The notes under the pieces are model-generated. The model was not told where the DNA came from. It did no database searches and worked only from the letters and a program-made list of their open reading frames with translations. Of a DNA stretch of 64,000 bases, positions 1 through 8,541 are shown piece by piece. The DNA lies in NCBI RefSeq assembly GCF_018917235.1, contig NZ_JAHLOF010000001.1, positions 620,001 to 684,000 of the forward strand, given 5' to 3'. Positions within the stretch are counted from its first letter, which is position 1. Each line of letters begins with the position of its first letter. The position numbers and the translations under genes were made by a program. The DNA is from Metaclostridioides mangenotii. GTDB lineage: Bacteria; Bacillota; Clostridia; Peptostreptococcales; Peptostreptococcaceae.

Positions 1-350
1 GATCTACTAACTCTTATAGGATTGTTATCTCTTAGATATCGTCTTATCTCACCTATAATCATAGGTACCGCATAAGTGGAAAATCTAACGTTTTGGCTTA
101 AATCAAAATTATCTATGGATTTTATTAATCCTATACATCCAATTTGAAATAGATCATCTATATTTTCGCCTCGATTGTTGAATTTTTTTATAACGCTTAG
201 AACTAAACGCAAATTTCCCCTTACAAAGACTCTTCTTGCCTCTTTATCTCCATTTTTTATTTTTACAAGAAGTTCGTTCATTTCCTTATTTTTAAGAACT
301 GGAAGTTCGGATGTGTTGACACCACAGATTTCAACTTTGTTAACTTTCAT
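1..350 (-). CDS. sigG: RNA polymerase sigma-G factor, forespore-specific (partial, 3' end beyond window)
   Basis: The first 116 codons are visible, starting at the ATG complementary to 348-350; the gene runs off the left edge. The protein begins MKVNKVEICGVNTSELP, followed by the sigma-70 region 1.2/2 block (GNLRLVLSVIKKF, then DDLFQIGCIGLIKSID and FSTYAVPMIIGEIRRYLRD). This is the expected start of sigma-G, the late forespore sigma factor that transcribes SASP and germination genes. It follows sigE in the classic spoIIGA-sigE-sigG order, with an 88-bp gap that probably holds a forespore promoter. The call rests on sequence and on synteny; the C-terminal regions 3 and 4 are not in the window. 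Confidence 0.93.
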   Translation of the reverse strand, partial: MKVNKVEICGVNTSELPVLKNKEMNELLVKIKNGDKEARRVFVRGNLRLVLSVIKKFNNRGENIDDLFQIGCIGLIKSIDNFDLSQNVRFSTYAVPMIIGEIRRYLRDNNPIRVSR

Positions 351-438
351 TTATTTCAGTCCTCTCTTAAAAGTATTGCTTAATGAAATTATTTACATTT
401 CCCAATTTTTTATACTTTTAAAAGATATTTATTTCTTT

Positions 439-1161
439 TTATACAAATTTTTTCATCTCTTTCTGAAGTCTGGAGATTATTTTCTTTTCAAGTCTAGATA
501 TGTAGGATTGAGATATACCAAGCATTCCAGCCACCTCTTTTTGAGTTTTTTCATTACCTTTATCTATGAGTCCAAACCTTAATTCCATAATTTGTTTTTC
601 TCTGTCGCTTAGACGGTCAAGTGCCATAAGAAGCAAATCTCTGTCGATTTCTTCTTCTATAATTTTATATATCTCATCATTGTCGGTTCCTAACACATCT
701 GATAAAAGCAGTTCATTTCCATCTAAATCTATATTTAACGGCTCATCAAAAGAAACCTCTGTTTTTTTCTTGTTGTTTTTTCTTAGATACATTAGTATTT
801 CATTTTCTATACATCTAGATGCATATGTGGCTAGTTTTATATTTTTGTTTAACTTAAAAGTGTTTACAGCCTTAATTAATCCAATAGTACCTATAGAAAT
901 CAAATCTTCTACATCAATTCCCGTATTCTCAAATTTTCTAGAGATATACACAACAAGTCTCAAGTTTCTTTCAATTAATACCGATTTGACACTTTCATCG
1001 GTCTCTAATTTTTTTAATAATTCAATTTCTTCGTGGGCTTTTAGAGGTGGAGGGAGTATGTTTGCTCCACCCATATAGTAAATTCCTTTTGGCTTGATTA
1101 TTTTCAGTTTTATTCCAATCTTTAGTATCGCTCTTATTAGTTTTTCTTTTAATCTAAACAT
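439..1161 (-). CDS. sigE: RNA polymerase sigma-E factor (pro-sigma-E), mother-cell specific
   Basis: 240 residues, the usual length. The first ~28 residues are a basic/hydrophobic pro-sequence ([16 protein letters not shown]) that tethers inactive pro-sigma-E to the membrane until SpoIIGA cleaves it. Region 2 follows ([49 protein letters not shown]), and region 4 ends the protein with a helix-turn-helix ([19 protein letters not shown]). The start has a good Shine-Dalgarno (AGGGGG). It lies 16 bp after spoIIGA and is surely co-transcribed with it. It directs mother-cell gene expression after polar septation. Identity is very secure. Confidence 0.97.
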   Translation of the reverse strand: MFRLKEKLIRAILKIGIKLKIIKPKGIYYMGGANILPPPLKAHEEIELLKKLETDESVKSVLIERNLRLVVYISRKFENTGIDVEDLISIGTIGLIKAVNTFKLNKNIKLATYASRCIENEILMYLRKNNKKKTEVSFDEPLNIDLDGNELLLSDVLGTDNDEIYKIIEEEIDRDLLLMALDRLSDREKQIMELRFGLIDKGNEKTQKEVAGMLGISQSYISRLEKKIISRLQKEMKKFV

Positions 1162-1177
1162 CTCTTTCCCCCTGCAA

Positions 1178-2020
1178 TTAAATATTTGGTAGTAAATTTG
1201 GGCTCATTATAGCTTTGTAATCAGATTCTTCTAAGTCGGCAATTCCAAGCACTATATCTCCAATCTTCTGATTATCGATTTCAATATACTCTGCCTTAAA
1301 TCCAAGTACTATCTTTGACTCTGAGCTTCCTGCATGTTTGTACGGTATTAACCTAACTTTTTTTGAGATTTTTTTATCTAAATCCCTTACCACTTCTTCT
1401 GCTCTTATAATATCCAGGTCAGAATAGTCTACACCGAAAAAAATACTTGGCATAGCACTTTTTACAACACTTGCATCAACCATTACAACCTCACTCTTAC
1501 TAAAAGGATCCTTAAGCATATTTCCGCTGTCTACTAGAGCTCTACAATCAAATTCATTGTCAAATAATTTTATCTTAACATTTTTTGTCAAGTTATCAAT
1601 GTACTTGATCATCTTTATATCCTTGTAAATATGTTTAAGGAGTTCACAGCTTGTATAAGCACACACTATTAAAAAAGATATCTTCATATGGCTTATACCA
1701 GTAAAATAAATAATAAAATATGTAGTCCCAGAGATAAATACATTCACTAAATAAAATACTAAAGATGTCTTCAAAAAGTCCATTTTACTGTAGTGTTTAA
1801 ATGAAATAAAAATAATAAATGTCATTAGTAAAATTTTAAGTGGTATAGTAAATAGAATACTCAGCGATGGATACAAGTACGCAACTGCATATACAGCACC
1901 TAAAACTGCCCCCAGTATTTTATTTATTAGAGAATTATATTTTTTAGTAAGAATAGATGTACAACTTATAATAATATAATTTACTATAAGGTTTTCTAAA
2001 ACGTAGTACTCATAATACAT
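1178..2020 (-). CDS. spoIIGA: Sporulation sigma-E processing aspartic peptidase
   Basis: Membrane protease that removes the pro-sequence of sigma-E in response to the forespore signal SpoIIR. The N-terminal ~140 residues form about five membrane segments, and a cytoplasmic protease domain carries the catalytic motif D164-S-G-N ([12 protein letters not shown]), as in the family. An upstream ATG at 2065 would add 15 residues, but it lies inside the promoter; the ATG at 2020 has a proper AAAGGGG Shine-Dalgarno and gives the family N-terminus [11 protein letters not shown], so 280 residues are annotated. It is directly followed by sigE. Confidence 0.95.
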   Translation of the reverse strand: MYYEYYVLENLIVNYIIISCTSILTKKYNSLINKILGAVLGAVYAVAYLYPSLSILFTIPLKILLMTFIIFISFKHYSKMDFLKTSLVFYLVNVFISGTTYFIIYFTGISHMKISFLIVCAYTSCELLKHIYKDIKMIKYIDNLTKNVKIKLFDNEFDCRALVDSGNMLKDPFSKSEVVMVDASVVKSAMPSIFFGVDYSDLDIIRAEEVVRDLDKKISKKVRLIPYKHAGSSESKIVLGFKAEYIEIDNQKIGDIVLGIADLEESDYKAIMSPNLLPNI

Positions 2021-2047
2021 AGTTTCATCCCCTTTTTCCATAAATAT

Positions 2048-2094
2048 ATTATAGAATAGTAACATAAAATTTTATGTCACTTTTGATGGTCGAA
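2048..2094 (-). promoter_or_regulatory. Candidate spoIIG promoter with wide spacing and a Spo0A-box-like site
   Basis: On the minus strand a perfect TATAAT (2048-2053) lies 28 bp before the spoIIGA start. The nearest -35-like hexamer, GTGACA (2075-2080), is 21 bp further up, wider than the usual 17. A 6/7 match to the 0A box TGTCGAA (GGTCGAA on the plus strand, 2088-2094) lies just upstream of it. In Bacillus subtilis the spoIIG promoter is known for an over-long spacer (22 bp) and activation by Spo0A~P, so this arrangement looks homologous. This is inference from motifs only. Confidence 0.55.
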
Positions 2095-2163
2095 TTCAAA
2101 ACAATTTCTTTATTTATATGTCATTAAGTACCACCAAAACCTATATCACTCAATTTTCACAAT

Positions 2164-2208
2164 AAAAAATGACACATCTAGTTTTATTGACTAGTTGCGT
2201 CATTTTTT
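2164..2208 (-). terminator. Rho-independent terminator after the LytTR regulator
   Basis: Nested hairpin: outer arms AAAAAATGAC / GTCATTTTTT and inner arms CTAGT / ACTAG. Read on the minus strand it ends in a run of T. It separates the response regulator from spoIIGA. Confidence 0.8.
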
Positions 2209-2251
2209 ATTTGTGATTATATAAATAATTTTATCCATAAATGATGTACCT

Positions 2252-2965
2252 CTAATACGTCATATTTATTATTTTTTCTTGCAAATCTTTTGAGTTTTTC
2301 ATATTGAAAGGTATTTTTTCACCATTAATTAATTCAATCGTATTTTCTTTAGCTGCACAAATATATTTTAAATTTATAATATAGTTTTTTTTACATTTTA
2401 TAAAACTGTGTTTCAACAACTCTTTCTCTATATTACTGATTTTGCTCTTAATCTTAAAATCTCTTTTTAAAGTATGTATTATCATATCATTTCTTATTAT
2501 TTTAGTATACAATATTGAGTTAATGCTAATTTTGTATACATTATCCTCTTCAAAGACTACTAAATCCGTATTCTTAGATTCTATTATCTTTTCAATACAG
2601 CTAATCAAATGTTTCTTTAGCTCTATAATACTAACAGGCTTTAGCAAATAACGGGATGCTCTAACTTTATATCCCTCTCTGACGTGATCATTTAAAAAAG
2701 TAATAAATATAATCTCACAATTTTGGTCTATTTTTCTAATGTTTTTTGCTACCTCAATACCCGTTATTTTGTCCATATAAATATCTAACAGAAAAATGTC
2801 TATATCTTGTGGATAATTTTCCATGAGTTCTTCCCCTGAGTTAAAACTACATACTTCATACTCATAATCTAACTCATTAAAAATTTTTTTTAAGTGACTT
2901 TTTAGTATATTCTGTTGTTCTTCTTCATCCTCACATAAAGCAATACGAATAACGATACACTTCAC
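2252..2965 (-). CDS. LytTR-family response regulator (AgrA/VirR type), orphan
   Basis: About 237 residues. The N-terminal receiver domain has the acidic pair (CEDEEEQ), a phospho-acceptor Asp in FLLDIYMDK and the conserved Lys in LLKPVS. The C-terminal half (~135-237) is a LytTR DNA-binding domain (KSKISNIEKEL, FIKCKKNYIINLKYI). No histidine kinase gene adjoins it, and it is framed by terminators, so it is a single-gene unit between ftsZ and spoIIGA. The nominal start is the GTG at 2965, but this GTG overlaps the AGGAGG Shine-Dalgarno; the codon at ideal spacing (8 nt) is ATC at 2956, which would give MVIRIALCEDE. Target genes and signal are unknown. Confidence 0.85.
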   Translation of the reverse strand: MKCIVIRIALCEDEEEQQNILKSHLKKIFNELDYEYEVCSFNSGEELMENYPQDIDIFLLDIYMDKITGIEVAKNIRKIDQNCEIIFITFLNDHVREGYKVRASRYLLKPVSIIELKKHLISCIEKIIESKNTDLVVFEEDNVYKISINSILYTKIIRNDMIIHTLKRDFKIKSKISNIEKELLKHSFIKCKKNYIINLKYICAAKENTIELINGEKIPFNMKNSKDLQEKIINMTY

Positions 2966-3042
2966 CTCCTATTCACTCTTACATATGATTATATAAAATT
3001 TGTCATAACTTTTCACTATTAAATAAGATTTAATTTTCTACT

Positions 3043-3083
3043 AAAAATGCAGATTACCGTTTCTCGAAACAGTAATCTGCATT
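3043..3083 (-). terminator. Terminator after ftsZ
   Basis: Strong hairpin with arms AATGCAGATTAC (3046-3057) and GTAATCTGCATT (3072-3083), extended inwards by GTTTC/GAAAC. On the minus strand it is followed by TTTTTAG, so it ends the ftsZ transcript. Confidence 0.85.
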
Positions 3084-3143
3084 AGTTATGTAATGTATAT
3101 ATGCTATTTTTTATAAGATAAGCCTTCAAAAATATACCAAAAA

Positions 3144-4289
3144 CTATCTTCTTCTTCTCAAAAATGTTGGTATTTCCATACTATCATCATCTTCAACTAC
3201 ACTTGTATTTTTTGCTTCTTCTAATTTTTCTGATATTTCTTCCTCTTCATCTATATCTCTTATTGAAGTTTTTATTGTAGTGTCTAAAGATGATCTTACA
3301 CTAGATTTAGGTCTAGATTCTATTATCTCTTCTCTAATACCTTCAAAACCTGTTGCAATAACTGTTATCATTATTTCGTCACCTAAATCTTCTTTGATAG
3401 ATGCTCCAAATATAACGTTAGCTTCTGGATCGCAAGACTCCATGACTAAAGTTGAAGCTTCATTAACCTCAAATAAACCAAGGTTTGGTCCACCAGTAAC
3501 GTTTAATAGTACACCTTTTGCGCCTTTTATTGAAGTTTCTAGTAGTGGAGATTGGATAGCTTGTCTTGCTGCATCTACTGCTCTTGTCTCACCGCTTGCA
3601 TTTCCTATACCCATATGAGCAAGTCCTTTGTCTTTCATAATTGTAGTAACATCGGCGAAGTCAAGGTTTATAAGACCTTCAACAGCGATAAGGTCAGAAA
3701 TTGACTGGATACCTTGTTTTAAAACATCATCAGCAATAGAGAACGCATCTAACATAGATGTGCTTTTTTGAACTATTTGTAAAAGTCTATCATTTGGTAT
3801 AGTTATAAGGGTATCAACTTTTGCTTTTAAAGCTTCAATTCCACCCTCTGCATTTTTCATTCTTATTTTACCCTCAAATGCGAATGGCTTAGTAACAACC
3901 CCTACAGTAAGTATTCCCATCTCTTTGGCTAGCTCTGCTACTACTGGAGCTGCTCCAGTACCAGTTCCACCACCCATTCCAGCGGTTACGAAAACCATAT
4001 CAGATCCTTGAAGTAAATTAACTATTTCATCTTTACTTTCTTCAGCTGCTCTTTTACCAACTTCTGGATTAGCACCTGCTCCAAGTCCTCTAGTTAATTT
4101 TTCTCCTACTTGTATTTTATATTCAGCTTTAGATGTAACCAAAGCTTGTTTATCTGTATTTACAGCTATAAACTCTACTCCTTTTAGTTGGGCGTCAACC
4201 ATTCTGTTTACAGCATTATTACCACCGCCACCTACACCTATTACCTTGATTTTTGCACTTTCATCTAATTCTACGTCAAAGTTTAGCAT
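3144..4289 (-). CDS. ftsZ: Cell division GTPase FtsZ
   Basis: 381 residues. Forms the Z-ring at the division and sporulation septum. The tubulin signature GGGTGTG lies in [16 protein letters not shown], the N-terminal nucleotide loop [13 protein letters not shown] is intact, and the T7-loop region with [14 protein letters not shown] is present. An acidic, variable linker ([14 protein letters not shown]) leads to the conserved C-terminal tail [10 protein letters not shown] that binds FtsA/SepF. Shine-Dalgarno AAGGAGG precedes the ATG. The 174-bp gap upstream separates it from sbp and may hold its own promoter. It ends in a strong terminator. Confidence 0.99.
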   Translation of the reverse strand: MLNFDVELDESAKIKVIGVGGGGNNAVNRMVDAQLKGVEFIAVNTDKQALVTSKAEYKIQVGEKLTRGLGAGANPEVGKRAAEESKDEIVNLLQGSDMVFVTAGMGGGTGTGAAPVVAELAKEMGILTVGVVTKPFAFEGKIRMKNAEGGIEALKAKVDTLITIPNDRLLQIVQKSTSMLDAFSIADDVLKQGIQSISDLIAVEGLINLDFADVTTIMKDKGLAHMGIGNASGETRAVDAARQAIQSPLLETSIKGAKGVLLNVTGGPNLGLFEVNEASTLVMESCDPEANVIFGASIKEDLGDEIMITVIATGFEGIREEIIESRPKSSVRSSLDTTIKTSIRDIDEEEEISEKLEEAKNTSVVEDDDSMEIPTFLRRRR

Positions 4290-4463
4290 CTATAAACCTC
4301 CTTATATCATGATTCAAAATAATCGTATGAAATGATTATACCATTTTTTTGAGTTTTTTGTTGTTCTATAATTTCTCATATTCCACAAAAATACAAATTT
4401 TCCTCTTATTTTGTAACTTTATTTAATAAATACTAAATCGATAACTTTATTTAATAAATAAAA

Positions 4464-4808
4464 TTATTTATTATTAGTCATAGTTTTTATAATATATCTT
4501 CTTATTACTGAAAAGTTATTAAATATTCTCATTCCAAAAACTAAGACTGCTACATAGTATATTGGTACCCCTAATTTTTCACCTATATATGTCATTATTA
4601 CCGCTAAGAGAGTATTACCTAAAAATCCTGTTATAAAGATAATATTCTCAAACTTATCTTCGAAACTAGATTTTACTGCTCCAAAGACTGAGTCCATTAT
4701 TGCAAGTATAGCAACAGAAACATATATCGTGTAATCAATTGGATATGTAAATGGAACGAAATATCCTACTGCTACTCCAAGTGCTAGACTTGATAATATC
4801 CAAATCAT
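4464..4808 (-). CDS. sbp: Small basic protein (DUF1290) of the division cluster
   Basis: 114 residues and mostly membrane: at least three hydrophobic segments (WILSSLALGVAVGYFVPF, a second near YTIYVSVAILAIMD, a third near FITGFLGNTLLAVIMTY), with a basic C-terminus. It matches the small basic protein found between ftsQ and ftsZ in many Firmicutes; its function is not established. An upstream in-frame ATG at 4853 is ignored because the ATG at 4808 has the AGAGGGAG Shine-Dalgarno and gives the family N-terminus MIWILSS. It is the last gene of the ftsQ-DUF881-DUF881-sbp run. Confidence 0.88.
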   Translation of the reverse strand: MIWILSSLALGVAVGYFVPFTYPIDYTIYVSVAILAIMDSVFGAVKSSFEDKFENIIFITGFLGNTLLAVIMTYIGEKLGVPIYYVAVLVFGMRIFNNFSVIRRYIIKTMTNNK

Positions 4809-4912
4809 AATAGTCTCCCTCTTTATTCTACTTAAACTAGTAAAATTATACAATGGTTTTGTAAAATTTTCTAGAAAAATTTAAGTATTTTATATAAATA
4901 GATTTTAATTTG

Positions 4913-5578
4913 TTAACTGATTCTTTTAATCTTCATATTATTAATGCTTTCAACCTCAATATTTATACCATAAACTTCTTTTAATGAATATGTATAAGAT
5001 TCAGGAGATAAAACTGCTGCATTTAATGAATCTATATCCCCTATTGCCCTAATTACAAAAGGTTGTCCATAAGTAGTATCATTTACAGTTATAGTAGATC
5101 CTGAACATTTGATCTGCGTTTTACCTAATACTCTTTCGCCATTTATAGAAATAGCCGTTGCTCCTGATTTTCTGAGGTCATTTAATAGCCTAAGAATATC
5201 GATATCGTGGATTATTAAATCATTTGGATCTTCTCCGTTGTCAGCATCTCTATCGCTATCAGTCATAGTTATCATTATCCCCAATCCCTCTATATCTGTT
5301 CGGCCACTTATATCTTTTAGGTTAGTAAGTTCTTCTTCCATTACATCTTTAATTTGTTTAGATCTTTTGCTATCTTCATACTTTTTTAGATCTTCTTTGT
5401 ATCTATTCAGCTTCTTATCTAGCAAGTTAATTTTTTCTTTTTTGATATCAATCTCAGACTCAATTTTACCTATTTGGTCTAAAGTCATATAAACATTATC
5501 TGGATCAAAAGATTTTATAAATATAGAGATCAGTATTCCAAGTATAAATGTGCCCATTATAACAAATACGTTTTTCAT
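4913..5578 (-). CDS. DUF881 family protein, second copy
   Basis: 221 residues. One N-terminal membrane anchor (FVIMGTFILGILISIFI), then a heptad-like, highly charged stretch (~35-85, probable coiled coil), then the DUF881 extracytoplasmic domain with GLGIMITMTD, LLNDLRKSGATAISINGERV and VIRAIGDIDSLNAAV. DUF881 proteins sit in division clusters of Firmicutes and Actinobacteria; their biochemical role is unknown. It starts 2 bp after its paralogue and is clearly translated from the same message. Confidence 0.85.
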   Translation of the reverse strand: MKNVFVIMGTFILGILISIFIKSFDPDNVYMTLDQIGKIESEIDIKKEKINLLDKKLNRYKEDLKKYEDSKRSKQIKDVMEEELTNLKDISGRTDIEGLGIMITMTDSDRDADNGEDPNDLIIHDIDILRLLNDLRKSGATAISINGERVLGKTQIKCSGSTITVNDTTYGQPFVIRAIGDIDSLNAAVLSPESYTYSLKEVYGINIEVESINNMKIKRIS

Positions 5579-5580
5579 AT

Positions 5581-6270
5581 TTATTTACCAGCCATATTTA
5601 TTTTTTCACTATACGAATTTACTTTTATATTTTCACTCTTCTCTATATCGACTTTTGCACTATAATGTTGTTCTATTTCCCAGACAATACCGTACTTAAT
5701 ATTAAGTGCCGACGATAGAGTATCTGGTTCTCCAATAGCTTTTATTACTAGTGGACTCTTTAACTGATTGTCATTTATGTATAGTTGATCACCTTTTAAA
5801 TGTAAATATGTATCAGATACTATTCTATTACCATTTATTGAAATTGCACTTGCCTGAGCTGAATTTAATTTGTTTATCATAGATAATATTAAATCATAAT
5901 TATACATTATATTTTTATTATCCGCCAGTCTACCGCTTTGATTAATAGGTTTTATCGTAACTTCAATGCCTTTACCTTGTACATCAGTTAGACCTGATAA
6001 CCTCTCATACTTATCTATTTCTTGCTTTAAAGCGCCCTTATCCCCACTTTTTTTATATGTATCTATTTTATTCTTAGTTTCAGTAATCTCTTTTTCTAAT
6101 TTATCTTCTTTTGTTTTAAGTGTTTTTAACTCACTTGTTAATTCTTCGCCCTTTTTATTTATTGAGACCCCTTTATTTTCTAAATTTATAGATTTCACCT
6201 GAGTAATAGCTAGAAAACCTAAAACCACACAGGCTATAGCTATAACTATATATTTATTAGAAAACTTCAT
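5581..6270 (-). CDS. DUF881 family protein, first copy
   Basis: 229 residues and the same layout as its downstream neighbour: a membrane anchor (YIVIAIACVVLGFLAI), a Lys/Glu-rich coiled-coil region (~40-80), then the DUF881 domain (GKGIEVTIKP, MINKLNSAQASAISINGNRI, LVIKAIGEPDTLSSAL). A TTG at 6276 is possible, but the ATG at 6270 has better spacing from the TAGGAT ribosome site. The pair most likely arose by tandem duplication. It lies between ftsQ and its paralogue, which suggests a division-related, membrane-anchored role, unproved. Confidence 0.85.
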   Translation of the reverse strand: MKFSNKYIVIAIACVVLGFLAITQVKSINLENKGVSINKKGEELTSELKTLKTKEDKLEKEITETKNKIDTYKKSGDKGALKQEIDKYERLSGLTDVQGKGIEVTIKPINQSGRLADNKNIMYNYDLILSMINKLNSAQASAISINGNRIVSDTYLHLKGDQLYINDNQLKSPLVIKAIGEPDTLSSALNIKYGIVWEIEQHYSAKVDIEKSENIKVNSYSEKINMAGK

Positions 6271-6301
6271 TTTCAAATCCTACCACGTCCTTATACATCC
6301 T

Positions 6302-7075
6302 TTATTCTGGACTATAAACTGCATATTTATTTTGTGTTAAGTCTACAGAACCACTACTAATTTTTTTATTGTTCAAGTCTACAACGACTTTACTAACTCT
6401 ATGTATATTATAATCCAAATTTTCGTCATTAGGTAGTAAGATTTTTATATTCCCTCTTGTCAACATGTCTATATTGCTGTCTCCCTGCATATTTACTAGC
6501 TTTGTCTCACCAAACATACCATATTTTTCTAGAGCAGACATTAGTAAATAAAATTTATTTTTTGTTTTGTTGTCTCTAAACTTAATTTTATTGTATTTTT
6601 CAATAGCATAATCTATCTCAACAATTTTGTCATTTTTACTTTCATTGGTTCCTTTCAATTCCTCTAACAAATTTCCATCTCTGTCTATGTAGCAATAGTT
6701 ATCGCCATTTTTCAGAGTCACAAATATTTCTTTTTCTTGAATTTTTACAACTATCTTATTTGGAAGTTTTCTGTCTACTTCCACAACATCTATATATGGA
6801 TTCTTTTTTATTTTTTCTTCAACATCCTTTTTACTAAACATAAATATATTTTTATTTCTAAGTAGATCTCCATTTTTATCGACAGTATTTAATATACTTG
6901 ATTTAGTCACTCTATCATTTCCAGTTACTTCAATATATTTTACGTTAAATAAATCGCTTACAAGGACAGCACTCATAGAAAATGCGAACATAAGAACAAA
7001 TAATAAAACTATCATAACCTTATTAGGATTAACTTTCTTTTTAACTCTATGTTTTTTCTTAACGTTTTTATCCAT
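6302..7075 (-). CDS. ftsQ: Cell division protein FtsQ/DivIB
   Basis: 257 residues. A basic cytoplasmic N-terminus (KKKHRVKKKVNPNK), a single membrane segment (VMIVLLFVLMFAFSMSAVLV) and an extracytoplasmic POTRA domain (VKYIEVTGNDRVTKSSIL, NPYIDVVEVDRKLPNKIVVKI) followed by the FtsQ beta-domain. DivIB forms the FtsQLB complex that activates septal murein synthesis. The AGAAGGGAG Shine-Dalgarno precedes the ATG. It follows a strong terminator after murG, so it must have its own promoter in the 7076-7190 interval. Confidence 0.93.
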   Translation of the reverse strand: MDKNVKKKHRVKKKVNPNKVMIVLLFVLMFAFSMSAVLVSDLFNVKYIEVTGNDRVTKSSILNTVDKNGDLLRNKNIFMFSKKDVEEKIKKNPYIDVVEVDRKLPNKIVVKIQEKEIFVTLKNGDNYCYIDRDGNLLEELKGTNESKNDKIVEIDYAIEKYNKIKFRDNKTKNKFYLLMSALEKYGMFGETKLVNMQGDSNIDMLTRGNIKILLPNDENLDYNIHRVSKVVVDLNNKKISSGSVDLTQNKYAVYSPE

Positions 7076-7191
7076 TTCGTCATCTCCCTTCTGTAAATAA
7101 ATACAACTTTACTAATTGTTTCTCCTACAAAATTAGAATGTTAATTTTAGTCATATTATGATACAACTATGGCAAAAATACTTAAAAGTAC

Positions 7192-7258
7192 AAAAATACC
7201 CTTCAAATTTACATTTATAATAGTCTTATCCGACTAAATAATGTAAATTTGAAGGGTA
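7192..7258 (-). terminator. Terminator after murG (19-bp perfect stem)
   Basis: Perfect inverted repeat: arms 7197-7215 and 7240-7258, 24-nt loop. The stem ends in GGGTA and on the minus strand is followed by TTTTTG. It splits the mur genes from the ftsQ-ftsZ group. Confidence 0.88.
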
Positions 7259-7300
7259 TTATATCGTAATATTTTTAATTTTTATATTTATATTATTATA

Positions 7301-8524
7301 TTACTTTTTCTTAATTCCAATAACTTTAGGCTCTGACTCAGCATTATTATAAGTTTCTTGAACCTTATCTTCTTTATTTTTACTTTTCTTTTCACTCTTT
7401 GGAGTAGTGCTTTGTTTTTTATTTTCATTTACAACCTTCATCACTTCATCGTAGATTAAGTCAATAGCCTCTGGTTTACCGATATCTTTACTCGCTCTAG
7501 ACATATCCATTAGAGCTTCCCTGTCTCCTAGCAATTTAAGTACTGTATCATTTAAACGCTCTGGTGTAAGCTGTTTTTCAAGTATACAAACGCCTCCACC
7601 CTGCTTCTCTATACTCTTAGCATTGTACTCTTGATGATTTTCCGCTGTATATGCCTTTGGTATAATCACTGAAGGTTTTCCAAGAGCAGTAATCTCAGCA
7701 AGTGAAATCGCACCTGCACTTCCTATTACCAAATCACTAGCAGCGAGAGCATTTGCCATATCTTCTAAGTATGGTACAATCCTTTGATAAGGCTTTAGAT
7801 TTATATTTCCTATTTCTTCAATAAATTCATCGTAAAATCTAGTACCTGTAGCGAATATAAAAGCTATATCATCATCAAGCATACTTTTTATAAGTAATTT
7901 CATTGCATTATTTATTTTTCTAGATCCTCCACTACCACCGTAGCATAAAACCATTTTTTTATCTTCACTGATTCCAAGATTTCTTCTAGCTACATTTTTT
8001 CTAGCTACGAGGATCTCTTTTCTAACTGGATTACCTGTAAAAACCAATTTTTCTCTTGTTGATTCTGGAAATCTTTTATGAGAGTCTTCAAAACTAGTTA
8101 AAACTTTAGTAACAGTTTTTGCAAGTATTTTATTTGTTACTCCCGGAAAGGAATTCTGCTCATGAACTATAGTTGGAATCTTTTTCATTGATGCATTAAA
8201 AAGCACAGGCCCACTTACATAACCACCAGTACCTATAACTACATCTGGCTTAAATTTTTTTATAACTCTTCTAGCTTGTTCCATACCTTTAAAAAGTCTA
8301 AATACTCTCTTTATATTTTCAAAATCTATTTTTCTATTAAATCCTTGAACGGTAACTGTCTTAAGTTCAAAACCATTCTTAGGCACTATTTCAGATTCTA
8401 TACCTTGTTCTGTTCCTACAAACAGTATTTCAACATCTGGATGTTCTTCCTTTATTCTATTGGCTATAGATATCGCTGGATATATATGGCCTCCAGTACC
8501 GCCTCCAGATAACATAACTTTCAT
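7301..8524 (-). CDS. murG: UDP-GlcNAc:lipid I GlcNAc transferase MurG
   Basis: 407 residues. Transfers GlcNAc to lipid I, giving lipid II on the inner face of the membrane. It has the glycine-rich GGGTGGHIYPA motif at the N-terminus, GTGGYVSGPV, HEQNSFPGVTN, the UDP-binding GGSGGSRKIN, and GSAGAISLAEITALGKPS. The core matches MurG, but the last ~45 residues are a Lys/Glu/Ser-rich tail (KKQSTTPKSEKKSKNKED) beyond the family's usual ~360, predicted disordered. It follows spoVE by 17 bp and ends before a strong terminator. Confidence 0.96.
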   Translation of the reverse strand: MKVMLSGGGTGGHIYPAISIANRIKEEHPDVEILFVGTEQGIESEIVPKNGFELKTVTVQGFNRKIDFENIKRVFRLFKGMEQARRVIKKFKPDVVIGTGGYVSGPVLFNASMKKIPTIVHEQNSFPGVTNKILAKTVTKVLTSFEDSHKRFPESTREKLVFTGNPVRKEILVARKNVARRNLGISEDKKMVLCYGGSGGSRKINNAMKLLIKSMLDDDIAFIFATGTRFYDEFIEEIGNINLKPYQRIVPYLEDMANALAASDLVIGSAGAISLAEITALGKPSVIIPKAYTAENHQEYNAKSIEKQGGGVCILEKQLTPERLNDTVLKLLGDREALMDMSRASKDIGKPEAIDLIYDEVMKVVNENKKQSTTPKSEKKSKNKEDKVQETYNNAESEPKVIGIKKK

Positions 8525-8541
8525 TCTTTAATCATCCCCTG

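Noticed and set aside
175-582. 135-aa plus-strand ORF
   Set aside because: Antisense to sigG and sigE; Phe/Ser-rich composition typical of a shadow frame.
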